The translations under genes were made by a program, and so were the position numbers. The notes under the pieces were generated by a model. It was not told the origin of the DNA, did no database searches, and saw only the letters and a program-made list of their open reading frames with translations. Below, piece after piece: positions 16,857 through 26,000 of a stretch of 64,000 nucleotides of DNA; within the stretch, counting starts at the first letter, position 1, and every line of letters begins with the position of its first letter. Source of the DNA: Streptomyces zinciresistens K42 (GTDB lineage Bacteria > Actinomycetota > Actinomycetes > Streptomycetales > Streptomycetaceae); NCBI RefSeq assembly GCF_000225525.1, contig NZ_AGBF01000023.1, forward strand, positions 1 through 64,000, read 5' to 3'.

Positions 16857-17792
16857 TCAGAGCTTGCGCAGGACGGTCGAGCTGAACAGGTGGTTGGCGC
16901 CGATGCCGAGGACGAGGGCGAGTTGGCCCGCGCTGATCTCTTCGGCTTCGGCGAGTGTCGCCAGGGTGATGAGCTGGTCGTAGGCGAAGCAGTGCCCGAA
17001 GGCGGCGATGTTTCCGGTGGGCACCCGGGCGAACGGGATGTCGGCGACCCCCGCGTAGTTGCGCAGTACCGGCAGGGCGAGGTTCGCGAGCACCAGGTGG
17101 CTGAAGTCCTGTGGACCGGCACCGGTACGGGCGTAGGTGTCGGCGCACAGTCGCTCCAGCCGGGCCGCGAACAGGTCCATGAACCGTAGCGTGTGCTGCA
17201 CGGGATCGAGCGCCGACAGTTCGTGTTCGACCTGGTGGCCGATGTGTTCGACCGCGTACCCGTCCGTCGCGTCGGTGCTGACCACGCAGCTCAGGACGGT
17301 GTCGCTGAACACCGACGCGGCTGCCGGAAGGAGTCGGCCGGCGCGGCTCTCGTCCAGGGCGTCCGCGCCGAGCAGCAGGACGGTGCGCATGCCCTGGGTG
17401 CGGATCAGGGACGCGGCGATCATCAGGGCGTAGGAGAAGTTGCTGCACTGGGCCTGGAACAGGCCGACGGGCAGGGCCTTTTGCATGCCCAGCTCGCGGC
17501 AGAGGGCGGTCAGGTCGCCGTGGTCGTCGTAGCTGGAGAAGGTGGAGGAGAAGAACAGCGCGGCGTCCACGGTGGACGGTTCGACACCGGCGGTGTGCAG
17601 GGAGTCGGAGGCGCAGTCGGCGAAGTACTCCCGTACGGGTCTGTCGAAGACCGAGTAGCGGCTCAGTCCGCCGCGGCTCAGGGCGGCGAGGTCGGCGAGG
17701 TCGGCGAGCCCGCGCTCGGTGAGGTCGACGAGGTCGTGCCACCGGCCGTTGCGGTGGCTGACCCCGTTCACCACGACCGCGGGGGCGCTCAT
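16857..17792 (-). CDS. KAS III-like condensing or acyl-transfer enzyme
   Basis: A 311-residue 3-oxoacyl-ACP synthase III-like protein. Cys116 in LFQAQCSNFSYALMIAASLI sits where KAS III carries its nucleophile. The N-terminal layout (VDAALFFSSTF, GLFQAQ, TVLLLGADAL) is typical. The catalytic histidine motif (H-Q-A-N) is not seen; the equivalent reads HLVLANLALPVL. The second motif is NIAAFGHCFAYDQLITLATL, with His where the family has Asn. The neighbouring homologue shares the G-H change, which suggests a specialised subfamily. The start (ATG 17792) overlaps the stop of the adenylation gene by 4 bp. Confidence 0.82.
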   Translation of the reverse strand: MSAPAVVVNGVSHRNGRWHDLVDLTERGLADLADLAALSRGGLSRYSVFDRPVREYFADCASDSLHTAGVEPSTVDAALFFSSTFSSYDDHGDLTALCRELGMQKALPVGLFQAQCSNFSYALMIAASLIRTQGMRTVLLLGADALDESRAGRLLPAAASVFSDTVLSCVVSTDATDGYAVEHIGHQVEHELSALDPVQHTLRFMDLFAARLERLCADTYARTGAGPQDFSHLVLANLALPVLRNYAGVADIPFARVPTGNIAAFGHCFAYDQLITLATLAEAEEISAGQLALVLGIGANHLFSSTVLRKL

Positions 17793-19342
17793 CCGGTCCG
17801 CTCCCCGGCCGGCAGGGCGGCACGGTCGATCTTGCCGTTGACCGTGGTCGGCAGGTGTGCGACGAGGGCGAATCGGGCGGGGACCATGTAGCGCGGGAGG
17901 GTCTGCGCGCAGTGCGGCCGCAGTGCGGCGTCGAGCCGTCCGCTGTCCAGGTCGTGGCCGGGTGTGGGCAGGACGTACGAGACCAGCCGGGGTTCCTCGC
18001 CGGAGGTGTCGAGGACGGTGGCCGCGGCCGCCACCGCGGGGTGGGTGTGCAGGTGCAGGTCGATCTCCTCCAACTCGATGCGGTGGCCGAGGAGTTTGAT
18101 CTGGGTGTCGGCGCGGGAGTGGAAGTGGTGCTGTCCGGCCTCGTCGGTGTAGGCGAGGTCGCGGGAGCGGAACGCGCGCACGCCCGGCCCGGACAGCGGG
18201 CTGGGCACCAGCGCGGCCGCGGTGGTCGCGGTGTCCTGCCAGTAGCCGCTGAACAACGCGTCGCCCTCGACGTGGAGTTCGCCGACGCGGCCGGGTTCGG
18301 TGATCACGGCGCCTTCCTCGTCCACCAGGTACATGCGCATCCCGTCGATGGCCCGCTCGCCGAACGGGACGCGTCCGTGCGGGTCGGCGAGGACGTCACC
18401 GAGCACGTGGTAGGCGCAGGCGATCGACTCGGAGTGGCCGAATCCGTTGACGAGCCGCAGTCCGGGCTTGGCGGCGCGCAGGGCGCGCAGTCCCCCGACG
18501 GGGAATCCCTCGCCGGCGTACAGCACGGTGTCGAGCGGGGTGTCGGCCAGCCTTTCGAGGTGGGCGTCGGCCAGCAGGGCGCGCCAGATGGCGGGGACCC
18601 CGTTCATCTGCGCCACCCGGTGGCGTCGCAGGGCCCGGACGAAGCCGGCCGGCTGCTGGGCGAGCAGTCGGGACATCTGCACCAGGGTGCCGCCCGCGCC
18701 GAGTGCCATGCCGAGGTCGAGGAGGGAGAAGTCGAACTGCAGGGGTGCCATGCTCCCCAGCCGGACTCCGGGCGCGACGCCGAACCCGCGGAACCCGAGC
18801 CAGAAGGACACCACGGCCCGGTGCGACATCATGATGCCCTTCGGCATCCCGGTGGAGCCGGAGGTGAACACGAGGTAGGCGAGGTCGTGTTCGGCCGGGG
18901 GCCGCGGCGCGGTCCGGGCCGGGATGCCGCCCGTCAGGTGCAGGCGGCTGTCGTCGGTGAGGGCTCCGGTCACCGCGCAGGGGCTGTCCCGCGGTGCGGT
19001 GACGCCGATGTGGGCGGCGGCACCGACCCGGTGCAGCAGGTGTGCCTTGCGTGCCGCGGGCAGGTCGGGGCTCATGTTGACGAAGATCACGGCGCGGCTG
19101 GCGGCGGCGGCCATCAGCGCGACGGCCTCGGGTCTCGGTGACAGCTCCAGCACCGCCACGTCGCCGGCTCTGAGGCCGTGCTCGTCGAGCGTGGTGGCGT
19201 ACTCCTCGGTGAGCGCGGCCAGTTCGGTGTAGCTCAGGGTGAGCCGGGCCGAGCTGACCGCGGGCGCCGGTCCCCGCTCGGCGGCGCGTGCGAGCAGGTA
19301 GGTGTGGAAGAGGCGGGGCAGCCCGGCGCCCGGCTCGGTCAC
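17789..19342 (-). CDS. Free-standing adenylation (AMP-binding) enzyme
   Basis: A 517-residue acyl- or aminoacyl-adenylate-forming enzyme. Core motifs in order: LSYTELAAL (A2 region), LVFTSGSTGMPKGIMMSH (A3, P-loop), FDFSLLDLGMAL (A4), NGFGHSES (A5, atypical for Y-G-P-T-E), GRVGELHVEGDALFSGYWQD (A6/A7), RSRDLAYTDEAG, HFHSRADTQIKLLGHRIELEEI (A8) and TVNGKIDRAAL (A10 lysine). No carrier domain is attached, so it must load a separate ACP/PCP. The substrate code is not readable by eye. The GTG at 19342 overlaps the stop of the OsmC gene (GTGA), and the stop overlaps the KAS III-like gene, so it is an integral operon member. Confidence 0.88.
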   Translation of the reverse strand: MTEPGAGLPRLFHTYLLARAAERGPAPAVSSARLTLSYTELAALTEEYATTLDEHGLRAGDVAVLELSPRPEAVALMAAAASRAVIFVNMSPDLPAARKAHLLHRVGAAAHIGVTAPRDSPCAVTGALTDDSRLHLTGGIPARTAPRPPAEHDLAYLVFTSGSTGMPKGIMMSHRAVVSFWLGFRGFGVAPGVRLGSMAPLQFDFSLLDLGMALGAGGTLVQMSRLLAQQPAGFVRALRRHRVAQMNGVPAIWRALLADAHLERLADTPLDTVLYAGEGFPVGGLRALRAAKPGLRLVNGFGHSESIACAYHVLGDVLADPHGRVPFGERAIDGMRMYLVDEEGAVITEPGRVGELHVEGDALFSGYWQDTATTAAALVPSPLSGPGVRAFRSRDLAYTDEAGQHHFHSRADTQIKLLGHRIELEEIDLHLHTHPAVAAAATVLDTSGEEPRLVSYVLPTPGHDLDSGRLDAALRPHCAQTLPRYMVPARFALVAHLPTTVNGKIDRAALPAGERTG

Positions 19343-20511
19343 CGCTGGCCGCTCAGCGCGTTGTTGGCCGCGGCCGCCGCCTGCCTGCGGGCCACTTCGG
19401 TGAGGAAGGCGGCGACCTGGCCGGCGTCGCTGGTGAAGCCGGTCGGCTCGCCGTCTGGTGTACGCACCTCCACCTCCACGGAGTTGGCGCGCAGGAGGGT
19501 GGCCAGCAGGACGTTGCGGGCCGCGGCCCGGCGCACCAGGCCGGCCAGATCGGCCCCGGCCCCGGTGTCGGCGCGTACCAGGAACCGGAGGTTGTGGAAG
19601 CGGGCGGGGATGTCCGGCGACACGTTGAGCATGCCGCGGATGTCGAGCCGCCCGGAGGACTCGACTTCGGCGCCGGCCAGGGTGATGCCGTGCTCGGCGG
19701 CCTCGGCGTGCACCTGGTGGGTGAGGTCGGCGGAGACGGCGGCGAGCAGCAGTTCCTGCGGGTTGGGGCCGGAGTCGAGGCCGAGCATCTGCTTGGACTG
19801 GTCCACGACCAGCGCCGGTCGCTCGCGGCGGGCCTGCGCGCCGGGGGCGAAGGTGGTCGTGGCGGTGGCCTGTACGCCGTACTCCCAGGTGAGTTCGGCG
19901 GTCAGGTCGAGCCGGGTGGCGCCGGGGGCGGCCGGCGTGGGGGCGGCCTGGTCGAGTTCGACGGCGTCCGGTGTGCCGTCGGGTCGTACCGCCACCGCGG
20001 CCAGCCGGTAGCCGCCCTCGTCGAGGAACGCCCGGTGGTTGGGGCTGAAGCAGGTGACGAACTGGCTGACCTCCCTGACGCTGTCCGCGGGGCCGTCGCA
20101 GTCCGCCTCGACGAGGTAGCGCACGTCGTGAAGTGCCCTGTCGCCGCCGGCCCACCGGCCCCGGGCGTCCACGTCGACCGCGGCGGTCACCGTGAGCCGG
20201 AGCGAGGTGATCGTCACTCCGCGGGCGGAGTAGCCGTGCACATGGGTGATGAGCACACAGGCGCCGAGCGCGGCCACCGCGGCCTCGTGGGAGGACAGGC
20301 CGCCGAGCGGACGGGCGCTGTCCTCGGTGAACGGGATCCGGAAGGAGCGGGCCATCCGCTGGGTGCCGTGGTGGGCGGTCCGGATGCTGACCTGCGCGCC
20401 GTGCAGTCCCGGCACGGCGGTGGCGTTGAAGTCGATCACCGCCTCGATGGGCTTGTCGCCGATCTCGTGCACCAACTCGGATGCGCCGCTGATGTCGAGC
20501 CCGTTGCGCAT
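19339..20511 (-). CDS. Tandem OsmC-domain protein
   Basis: A 390-residue protein built of two OsmC/Ohr-like domains. Domain 1 (~1-185) has SSHEAAVAALGACVLITHVHGYSARGVTI, with Cys85, and FVTCFSPNHRAF, with Cys154: the two thiols used by OsmC peroxidases. Domain 2 (~195-385) repeats the fold (GPNPQELLLAAVSADLTHQVHAEAAEHGITLAGAEVESSGRLDIRG), but the first Cys is Ala and the second Cys region reads RNVLLATLL, so it lacks both thiols. Ordinary OsmC is ~140 residues and works as a dimer of one domain; here one active and one inactive copy are fused. Its place between a PLP sulfur-enzyme-fold protein and an adenylation enzyme suggests handling of a thiol or peroxide intermediate. Confidence 0.85.
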   Translation of the reverse strand: MRNGLDISGASELVHEIGDKPIEAVIDFNATAVPGLHGAQVSIRTAHHGTQRMARSFRIPFTEDSARPLGGLSSHEAAVAALGACVLITHVHGYSARGVTITSLRLTVTAAVDVDARGRWAGGDRALHDVRYLVEADCDGPADSVREVSQFVTCFSPNHRAFLDEGGYRLAAVAVRPDGTPDAVELDQAAPTPAAPGATRLDLTAELTWEYGVQATATTTFAPGAQARRERPALVVDQSKQMLGLDSGPNPQELLLAAVSADLTHQVHAEAAEHGITLAGAEVESSGRLDIRGMLNVSPDIPARFHNLRFLVRADTGAGADLAGLVRRAAARNVLLATLLRANSVEVEVRTPDGEPTGFTSDAGQVAAFLTEVARRQAAAAANNALSGQR

Positions 20512-20524
20512 AGGTGATCCACCT

Positions 20525-21811
20525 TCAGATTCCGTTGAGGGCCTGGTCGATGTCCGCGATCAGGTCGGCGGTGTCCTCCACGCCGGCCGAGAGGCGCACC
20601 AGTCCCGGTTCGATGCCGATGTCGCGGCGCTGTGCCTCGGTGAGGAAGCTGTGCGAGGTGTTGAACGGCAGGCTGACCAGTGACTCCACCCCGCCGAGGC
20701 TGGTGGCCACCTGGGGGATGGTGAGCCGTTCGAGGAGTTTCAGGGCGGCCTCGTCGCCGCCCGCGACCTCGAAGCTGACCATGCCGCCGAAGCCGTCGCG
20801 GCAGATCTCCCGGATCGCCGGGTAGCCGTAGTCGGGCAGCGACGGGTGGTGCACGGTGCGCACCTTCGGGTGCCCGGCGAGGAACGCCGCGAGCGCGTCC
20901 GCGTTCGCGACGTGCGCCCTCATCCGCAACGCGAGGGTTTTCAGGCCGCGTTCGAGGAGGAAGCAGGGGAAGGCGTCGATGGAGCCGCCGAACTTCAGCA
21001 TCTGCTTCCACAGCCGGTCCATGTACTTGCGGGAGCCGACCGCGAGTCCCGCGGTGACGTCGCTGTGGCCGCCCAGGTACTTGGTCGCGCTGTGGATCAC
21101 CACGTGCGCGCCCAGTTCCAGCGGGCGCAGGCAGTACGGCGTGAGGAAGGTGTTGTCGACGACCAGCAGGAGGTGGTTGCGCTCGGCGTACTCACCGAGT
21201 TCGGCCAGCGGCAGCGCTTTGAGCAGCGGGTTGGTCAGTGTCTCGAAGAACAGCACCTGGGTCTGCGGCCGGACGGCCGCGACGATCGCGTCCATGCTGG
21301 TCGCGTCGGCGAACGTGACGTCGCGGCCGAGCTGGTACATGTCCTCGCGCAGCAGGTTGTAGCTGCCGCCGTAGACGTCGCGGGAGGTGACGATGTGTCC
21401 GCCGCGGTTGGTCAGGGCGAGCAGGGTCGTGGTGATGGCCGCCATGCCGGAGGCGAACACCACCGCGCTCTCCGCGTTCTCGAGGGCGGCGACCTTCTCC
21501 TGGACCACCCACTGGTTGGGGCTGCCGTAGCGGCCGTAGATCGGTACGTCCCGGATGTGGCCCTGGTCGAAGGCGCCGTAGGTGTGCTCGTTGAACTCGA
21601 AGGTGCTGCTCGTGAAGATCGGCGTGCCGACCGCGCCGGTCACCGGGTCGATGTACGTCCCGCTGTGGACGCTCTGGGTGCTGGGTCCGACCACGTCGTC
21701 GAAGACCCGCTGCTGGGGCAGTCGCGGCCCCGGCACCCGGCCCCGCCCGAGGCTGTTCGACCAGGGCCGGTCCTCCCCCGGTCCCGCGGTGTCACCGATG
21801 GCTTTGGCCAC
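20525..21811 (-). CDS. Cystathionine gamma-synthase/lyase-fold PLP enzyme
   Basis: A 428-residue member of the Cys/Met-metabolism PLP family (GTG at 21811). Diagnostic features: TQSVHSGTYIDPVTGAVGTPIFTSSTFEFN, IYGRYGSPNQWVVQEKVAALENAESAVVFASGMAAI, FETLTNPLLKALPLAELGEYA, VVDNTFLTPYCLRPLELGAHVVIHSATKYLGGHSDVTAG (Schiff-base Lys in SATKYLGGH) and SLGGVESLVSLPFNTSH. The protein has an N-terminal extension of about 40 residues compared with MetB. Family members do gamma- or beta-elimination/replacement at sulfur amino acids. Tight clustering with a Cys-activating NRPS makes a role in C-S bond formation or cleavage more likely than methionine metabolism. Confidence 0.9.
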   Translation of the reverse strand: MAKAIGDTAGPGEDRPWSNSLGRGRVPGPRLPQQRVFDDVVGPSTQSVHSGTYIDPVTGAVGTPIFTSSTFEFNEHTYGAFDQGHIRDVPIYGRYGSPNQWVVQEKVAALENAESAVVFASGMAAITTTLLALTNRGGHIVTSRDVYGGSYNLLREDMYQLGRDVTFADATSMDAIVAAVRPQTQVLFFETLTNPLLKALPLAELGEYAERNHLLLVVDNTFLTPYCLRPLELGAHVVIHSATKYLGGHSDVTAGLAVGSRKYMDRLWKQMLKFGGSIDAFPCFLLERGLKTLALRMRAHVANADALAAFLAGHPKVRTVHHPSLPDYGYPAIREICRDGFGGMVSFEVAGGDEAALKLLERLTIPQVATSLGGVESLVSLPFNTSHSFLTEAQRRDIGIEPGLVRLSAGVEDTADLIADIDQALNGI

Positions 21812-21812
21812 G

Positions 21813-23078
21813 TCACTGTCCCTTCCTCGTCGTCGCTGGTGCGCTCGGCGGTGTCGTCGCCGGTGTCAGGGGCGAAGCCCGTCCCAGGAGGCTTCTGACG
21901 ATGTCCTCGGCGTCGCGGCCGTGGAACACGTTGATGGCGGCGCGCCGTTCGCCGTCGTCGTCCCTCCGCGCGAAGCCGATGCCCAGTCCGTGGACGCCCG
22001 CGACCGGCCCGTGCGGTCCGAGGACCCGGCACGCCTCGTCGACGGCGATACGGCCGTGCTCGCGTCGCAGGGGGACGGGCGTGCCGTCGGCGCCGACGAC
22101 CTCGGGGGCGGTGCCGCGGTAGCCGCCGGCGTGCACGACGACCGCGGCGCGGGCGAGTGCCTGCCGTGCCTCGTCGGTGCCGGCCGGGCACAGCCGGACG
22201 CGGTCCTCCGCGCGGGCCAGGACGGCCATGCACAGCCGTCGGGCGGCGCCGCGCAGACCGGTGAACCGGTTCACCGCACCGGTCTGCGGGCAGATCACCG
22301 GTGGCTTCAGGGGTGGCGTGCCGGGGAGCGGCCCGGCTGCGGCGAGTTCGGCGACGCTGGCGAAGCCCAGCGCGATCTCCCGGTGCACCACGGTGATCTG
22401 GCCCGGCCGCACCGCGCCGCCGTGCCGGGTGAGCACCAGGTCGGCCGCGGCGAACCCGCTGTGCGAGCCGCCGAGGATCGCGACCGGGCGGCCCGCCCGG
22501 ACCGCGTGGGCGACCTGGTCGACGTCGCCCGCCAGCAGCCGGGCGGACGGCACCAGCCGGTCGCCGGGTACTCCGTGCCGTGCGGTGTCCTCGGCGGCGC
22601 CGGTGGCCAGTACGACCGCGTGGCTGCGCAGCACCGGCCGGCCGGCGGTGCAGAGGCTGGTGAAGGTGCCGTCGGCGTTGCGCCGGACCCTGCGCACCTC
22701 GCGCCCGTATCTGATCTGGCCGGTGTGGGCGTGGAGCCAGCCGGTGATCTCGTCCGCCAGGTCGGCCAGGTACGCGCCGACGTGCCGGAGCGGCACTCGC
22801 CGTTCGCCGTGCTCGACCAGTTCGCGTCCGGCCGGGCGGTCCAGGACGCCGCCGAACCGGCCTGCGGGATCGACGCCGGCGACGAAGTCGCGGGCCGGGG
22901 AGTTGGACTCGATCAGGAAGGGGAAGCGGTTGGCGCGCAGCACGGCGGGGCCGAGGGCGCGCTCGACGAACGCCATGCCCTGCGCGGCGAAGCGGTCCAG
23001 CTCGCCCATGCGGTCGGCGGCCAGGGGCAGCCCGAGGGTGGCGGGTCCGAACCCGACGACCTGTACCAGGGGGATCAT
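21813..23078 (-). CDS. FAD/NAD(P)-dependent oxidoreductase
   Basis: A 421-residue flavoprotein with two Rossmann motifs. The first is IPLVQVVGFGPATLGLPLAADRMG at the N-terminus, the second VAILGGSHSGFAAADLVLTRHG near residue 195. Other features are VVLATGAAEDT and the C-terminal GVHGLGIGFARRDDDGERRAAINVFHGRDAEDIVRSLLG. The arrangement resembles N-hydroxylating/flavin monooxygenases and the FAD-NAD(P)-binding '_9' proteins rather than thioredoxin reductase; no CxxC is present. ATG 23078 overlaps the NRPS stop (ATGA), and its own stop is one base before the next GTG. It probably oxidises a carrier-bound or released intermediate. Confidence 0.8.
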   Translation of the reverse strand: MIPLVQVVGFGPATLGLPLAADRMGELDRFAAQGMAFVERALGPAVLRANRFPFLIESNSPARDFVAGVDPAGRFGGVLDRPAGRELVEHGERRVPLRHVGAYLADLADEITGWLHAHTGQIRYGREVRRVRRNADGTFTSLCTAGRPVLRSHAVVLATGAAEDTARHGVPGDRLVPSARLLAGDVDQVAHAVRAGRPVAILGGSHSGFAAADLVLTRHGGAVRPGQITVVHREIALGFASVAELAAAGPLPGTPPLKPPVICPQTGAVNRFTGLRGAARRLCMAVLARAEDRVRLCPAGTDEARQALARAAVVVHAGGYRGTAPEVVGADGTPVPLRREHGRIAVDEACRVLGPHGPVAGVHGLGIGFARRDDDGERRAAINVFHGRDAEDIVRSLLGRASPLTPATTPPSAPATTRKGQ

Positions 23079-26000
23079 CCGTGTACCGCCCGTCGGATCA
23101 GCGCGGCCACCTCGGCCGCGCGGGCGGGCCGCACGACGCTGAAGTGGTCCCCGGTGAGGGTGTGCCAGCGTGCTCCGGGGAGCGCGGCCGGGTCCACGGC
23201 GCAACGGAGCGGTACCAGGTGCCGCGGGCGGGCGGTGCCGAAGCCGTCCTCGGCCGTGACGACGGTGACCGGCTGCTTCGGATCGGGGGTGAACCGGTAG
23301 TCGGACAGGGCGACGGCGTTGCTCCGGTAGCGGTCGAACAGGGCGGTGAGGACGGTGTCGGAGAGGTCGGGGCCGTCCGGGTCGTCGGAGTCGTCGTGCT
23401 GTCCGCCGGAGAGGTCGCGGGCGAAGGAGCGCCGCAGTTCGGCTTCGGCCGGGCGGCTGCCGGGCCGGGCCGGCAGCCAGGGGTCGAGCATCACCACGGG
23501 CCAGGCGCCCTCGGCGAGCCGGGCCGTCTCGTAGGCGACGGCCGCCCCGTACGACCAACCGACCAGCCGTACGCGTCTGTCGGGCAACTCCGCACGGATG
23601 CGGGCGTGATAGCGCTCGGCCATGCTCGGCACGGTGTGCTCGCCGGTGGTGCCGGTGTCGGCGGCGATCGCGTACACCGCGTGGTCGGCGGCCAGTTCGC
23701 GCACCAGCGGCCGGTAGCACAGCACGTCGCCGCCGACCGGGTGGATCAGCACCAGGGGTTCGCCGGCGCCGTCCATGTACGTGACGGTGGTCGACGCGGT
23801 GTGGCGGGCGAGCACGGCGGCCAGGTCCCGGACGGTGCGCTGCCGGTGGAGGGTGGCCAGCGGCAGCCGGACGCCGAACTCGCGCTCGACCCTGTTCAGC
23901 AGGACGGCGGCGGACACCGAGTGGCCTCCGCTGGCGAAGAAGTCGTCCAGCACGCCGCGGACCGGGACGAGTTGGCGCCACAGTTCCAGGAGGGCCGCTT
24001 CGGCCGGGCCGGCGGGCGCCACGGCGGCGGCCGCGGGTTCGGCCCGGTGTGCGGCCATCCGGGCCCGGTCCACCTTGCCGTTGGCGGTCAGCGGGAGGTG
24101 CTCGTGCACGACCAGCGAGACGGGCACCAGGTAGTCGGGCAACCGGGTGCGCAGGGCGGCGAGGAGGTCGTCGGGGTGCCGGGCGCCGGGCGCGTCCAGC
24201 GCGACGTGTCCGACGAGGCCGCCGCCGCGCAGGTCCCTGCGGACGACGGCCGCCGCGGCGCGCACCCCGGGCTCGTCGAGCAGCGCGGACTCCACCTCGC
24301 TCAGTTCGACCCGCATGCCGTTCACCTTCACCTGGCCGTCGCGGCGGCCGAGGAACTCCAGCGTGCCGTCGGGCCAGTAGCGGGCGCGGTCGCCGGTCCG
24401 GTAGAGGCGGGTGCCGTCCGACGGGTGGGTGAGGAAGGCCGCCTTCGTCAGTTCCGGGTCGTTGAGATACCCGTCGGCCAGGCCGCGGCCGGTGATGTAG
24501 AGGTCGCCGGGCACCCAGTCCGGGCGGTCGGCCAGGTGCGCGTCCAGCACGCGGAAGCCCTGGTTGGCCAGGGGGTGTCCGTACGGGACGCTGGTCCACT
24601 CGGCCGGCACCGGACGCGGCACCGGGTACCAGTTCGACCAGATCGACGCCTCGGTGGCGCCGCCGAGGCTGACCAGCCGGACCCGGGGCAGGGTCGCGGC
24701 GAGCCGGTCGCCGAGGTTGACCGGCACCCAGTCGCCGCTGACCATGGCCAGTCGCAGCGTCGGCAGGTCCGGGCGGCCTGCGGCCTCCCGGTAGTCCAGC
24801 AGCATGCCGAGGTGGGCGGGGACGCTGTTCCACACGGTGACCCGCGCGGCGGCGCACGTCTCGTGCAGCGCGGCGGGGTCACGGGCCGCGCCGTCCCGCG
24901 GCACGACCACCGTGCCGCCTGCGGCCAGGGTGCCGAAGACGTCGAACACGGACAGGTCGAAGGTGGCCTCCGACAGCGCGAGCACCCGGTCGTCCGGTCC
25001 GATGCCGAACCGGGTCAGCAGGTCGGCGAGGGTGTTCGCGGCGCTCTGGTGCCGGATCATCACGCCCTTCGGCTCGCCGGTGGTGCCGGAGGTGAAGATC
25101 ACGTAGGCGAGGGACTCCGGGCTCACCGGGGGCGGCGGCGCGGCAGGCTGCTCCCGTCCCGGTGGAGCGGAGCGTCCGGCGAGCACGTGGTCGAGGCCGA
25201 GGCGGGGCAGGTCGGGCGCCGCGGGCGGGCCTGAGGTGTCGTCGGTGAGCAGGCAGCGGGGGCGGGCCCGGTCGATCACCTGCCGGATGCGGGCGGCCGG
25301 CCACCGCGGGCCGACCGGCACGTACGCCGCGCCGGTACTCAGCACACCGAGCAGCGCGGCCACTTGGCGCCAGCCGCGGTCCGCCTGTACGAGGACCAGG
25401 TCGCCGGGTTCGCAGCCGGCCGCGCGCAGCGCGTGCGCGACGGTCGACGCCGCGTCGGTCAGCTCGCCGTAGCTGAGGGTGCGGTCGGGGGCGATGACCG
25501 CGGGCGCGTCGGGGGTGGAGTCGGCCACGGCGAAGACCGGTTCGTGCAGGGTGGTCGGTGGCACGGGTACGGCCGTGTCGTTGACCCCGGCCCGGACGTG
25601 GAGCTGCGCGGCCGGGGCGGCGACGAGCCGGGCGGACCGCCACGCCTCGGGGGTGCCGCACAGGGTGTGCAGCAGGGCGCGGTAGTCGGCGAACATCGCG
25701 TCGACCAGGCCGGGCGGGTAGATCCCGTCCACGGTGTCCCAGTTGGCGACGAGGCGGTCGTCGCTGTCGAAGACCTGGTGGTCGAAACTGACCTGCGGGG
25801 TGTGGATGGCGCCGCCGACCCGCCGCCAGCCCAGGCGTTCCAGGAAGACGCCGTCCTTGGTGCCGCCGCCGATGACGCTGGCGAACACCACCGGCATCGC
25901 GGGGGAACTGGCGGCGCCGCGGCGGCTGTTCAGCTCCCGGATGCCGTCCACCCCGCTGTACGCGCCGTGTGCCAGGTCGGCGGCCAGCCGGGCGCCGAGC

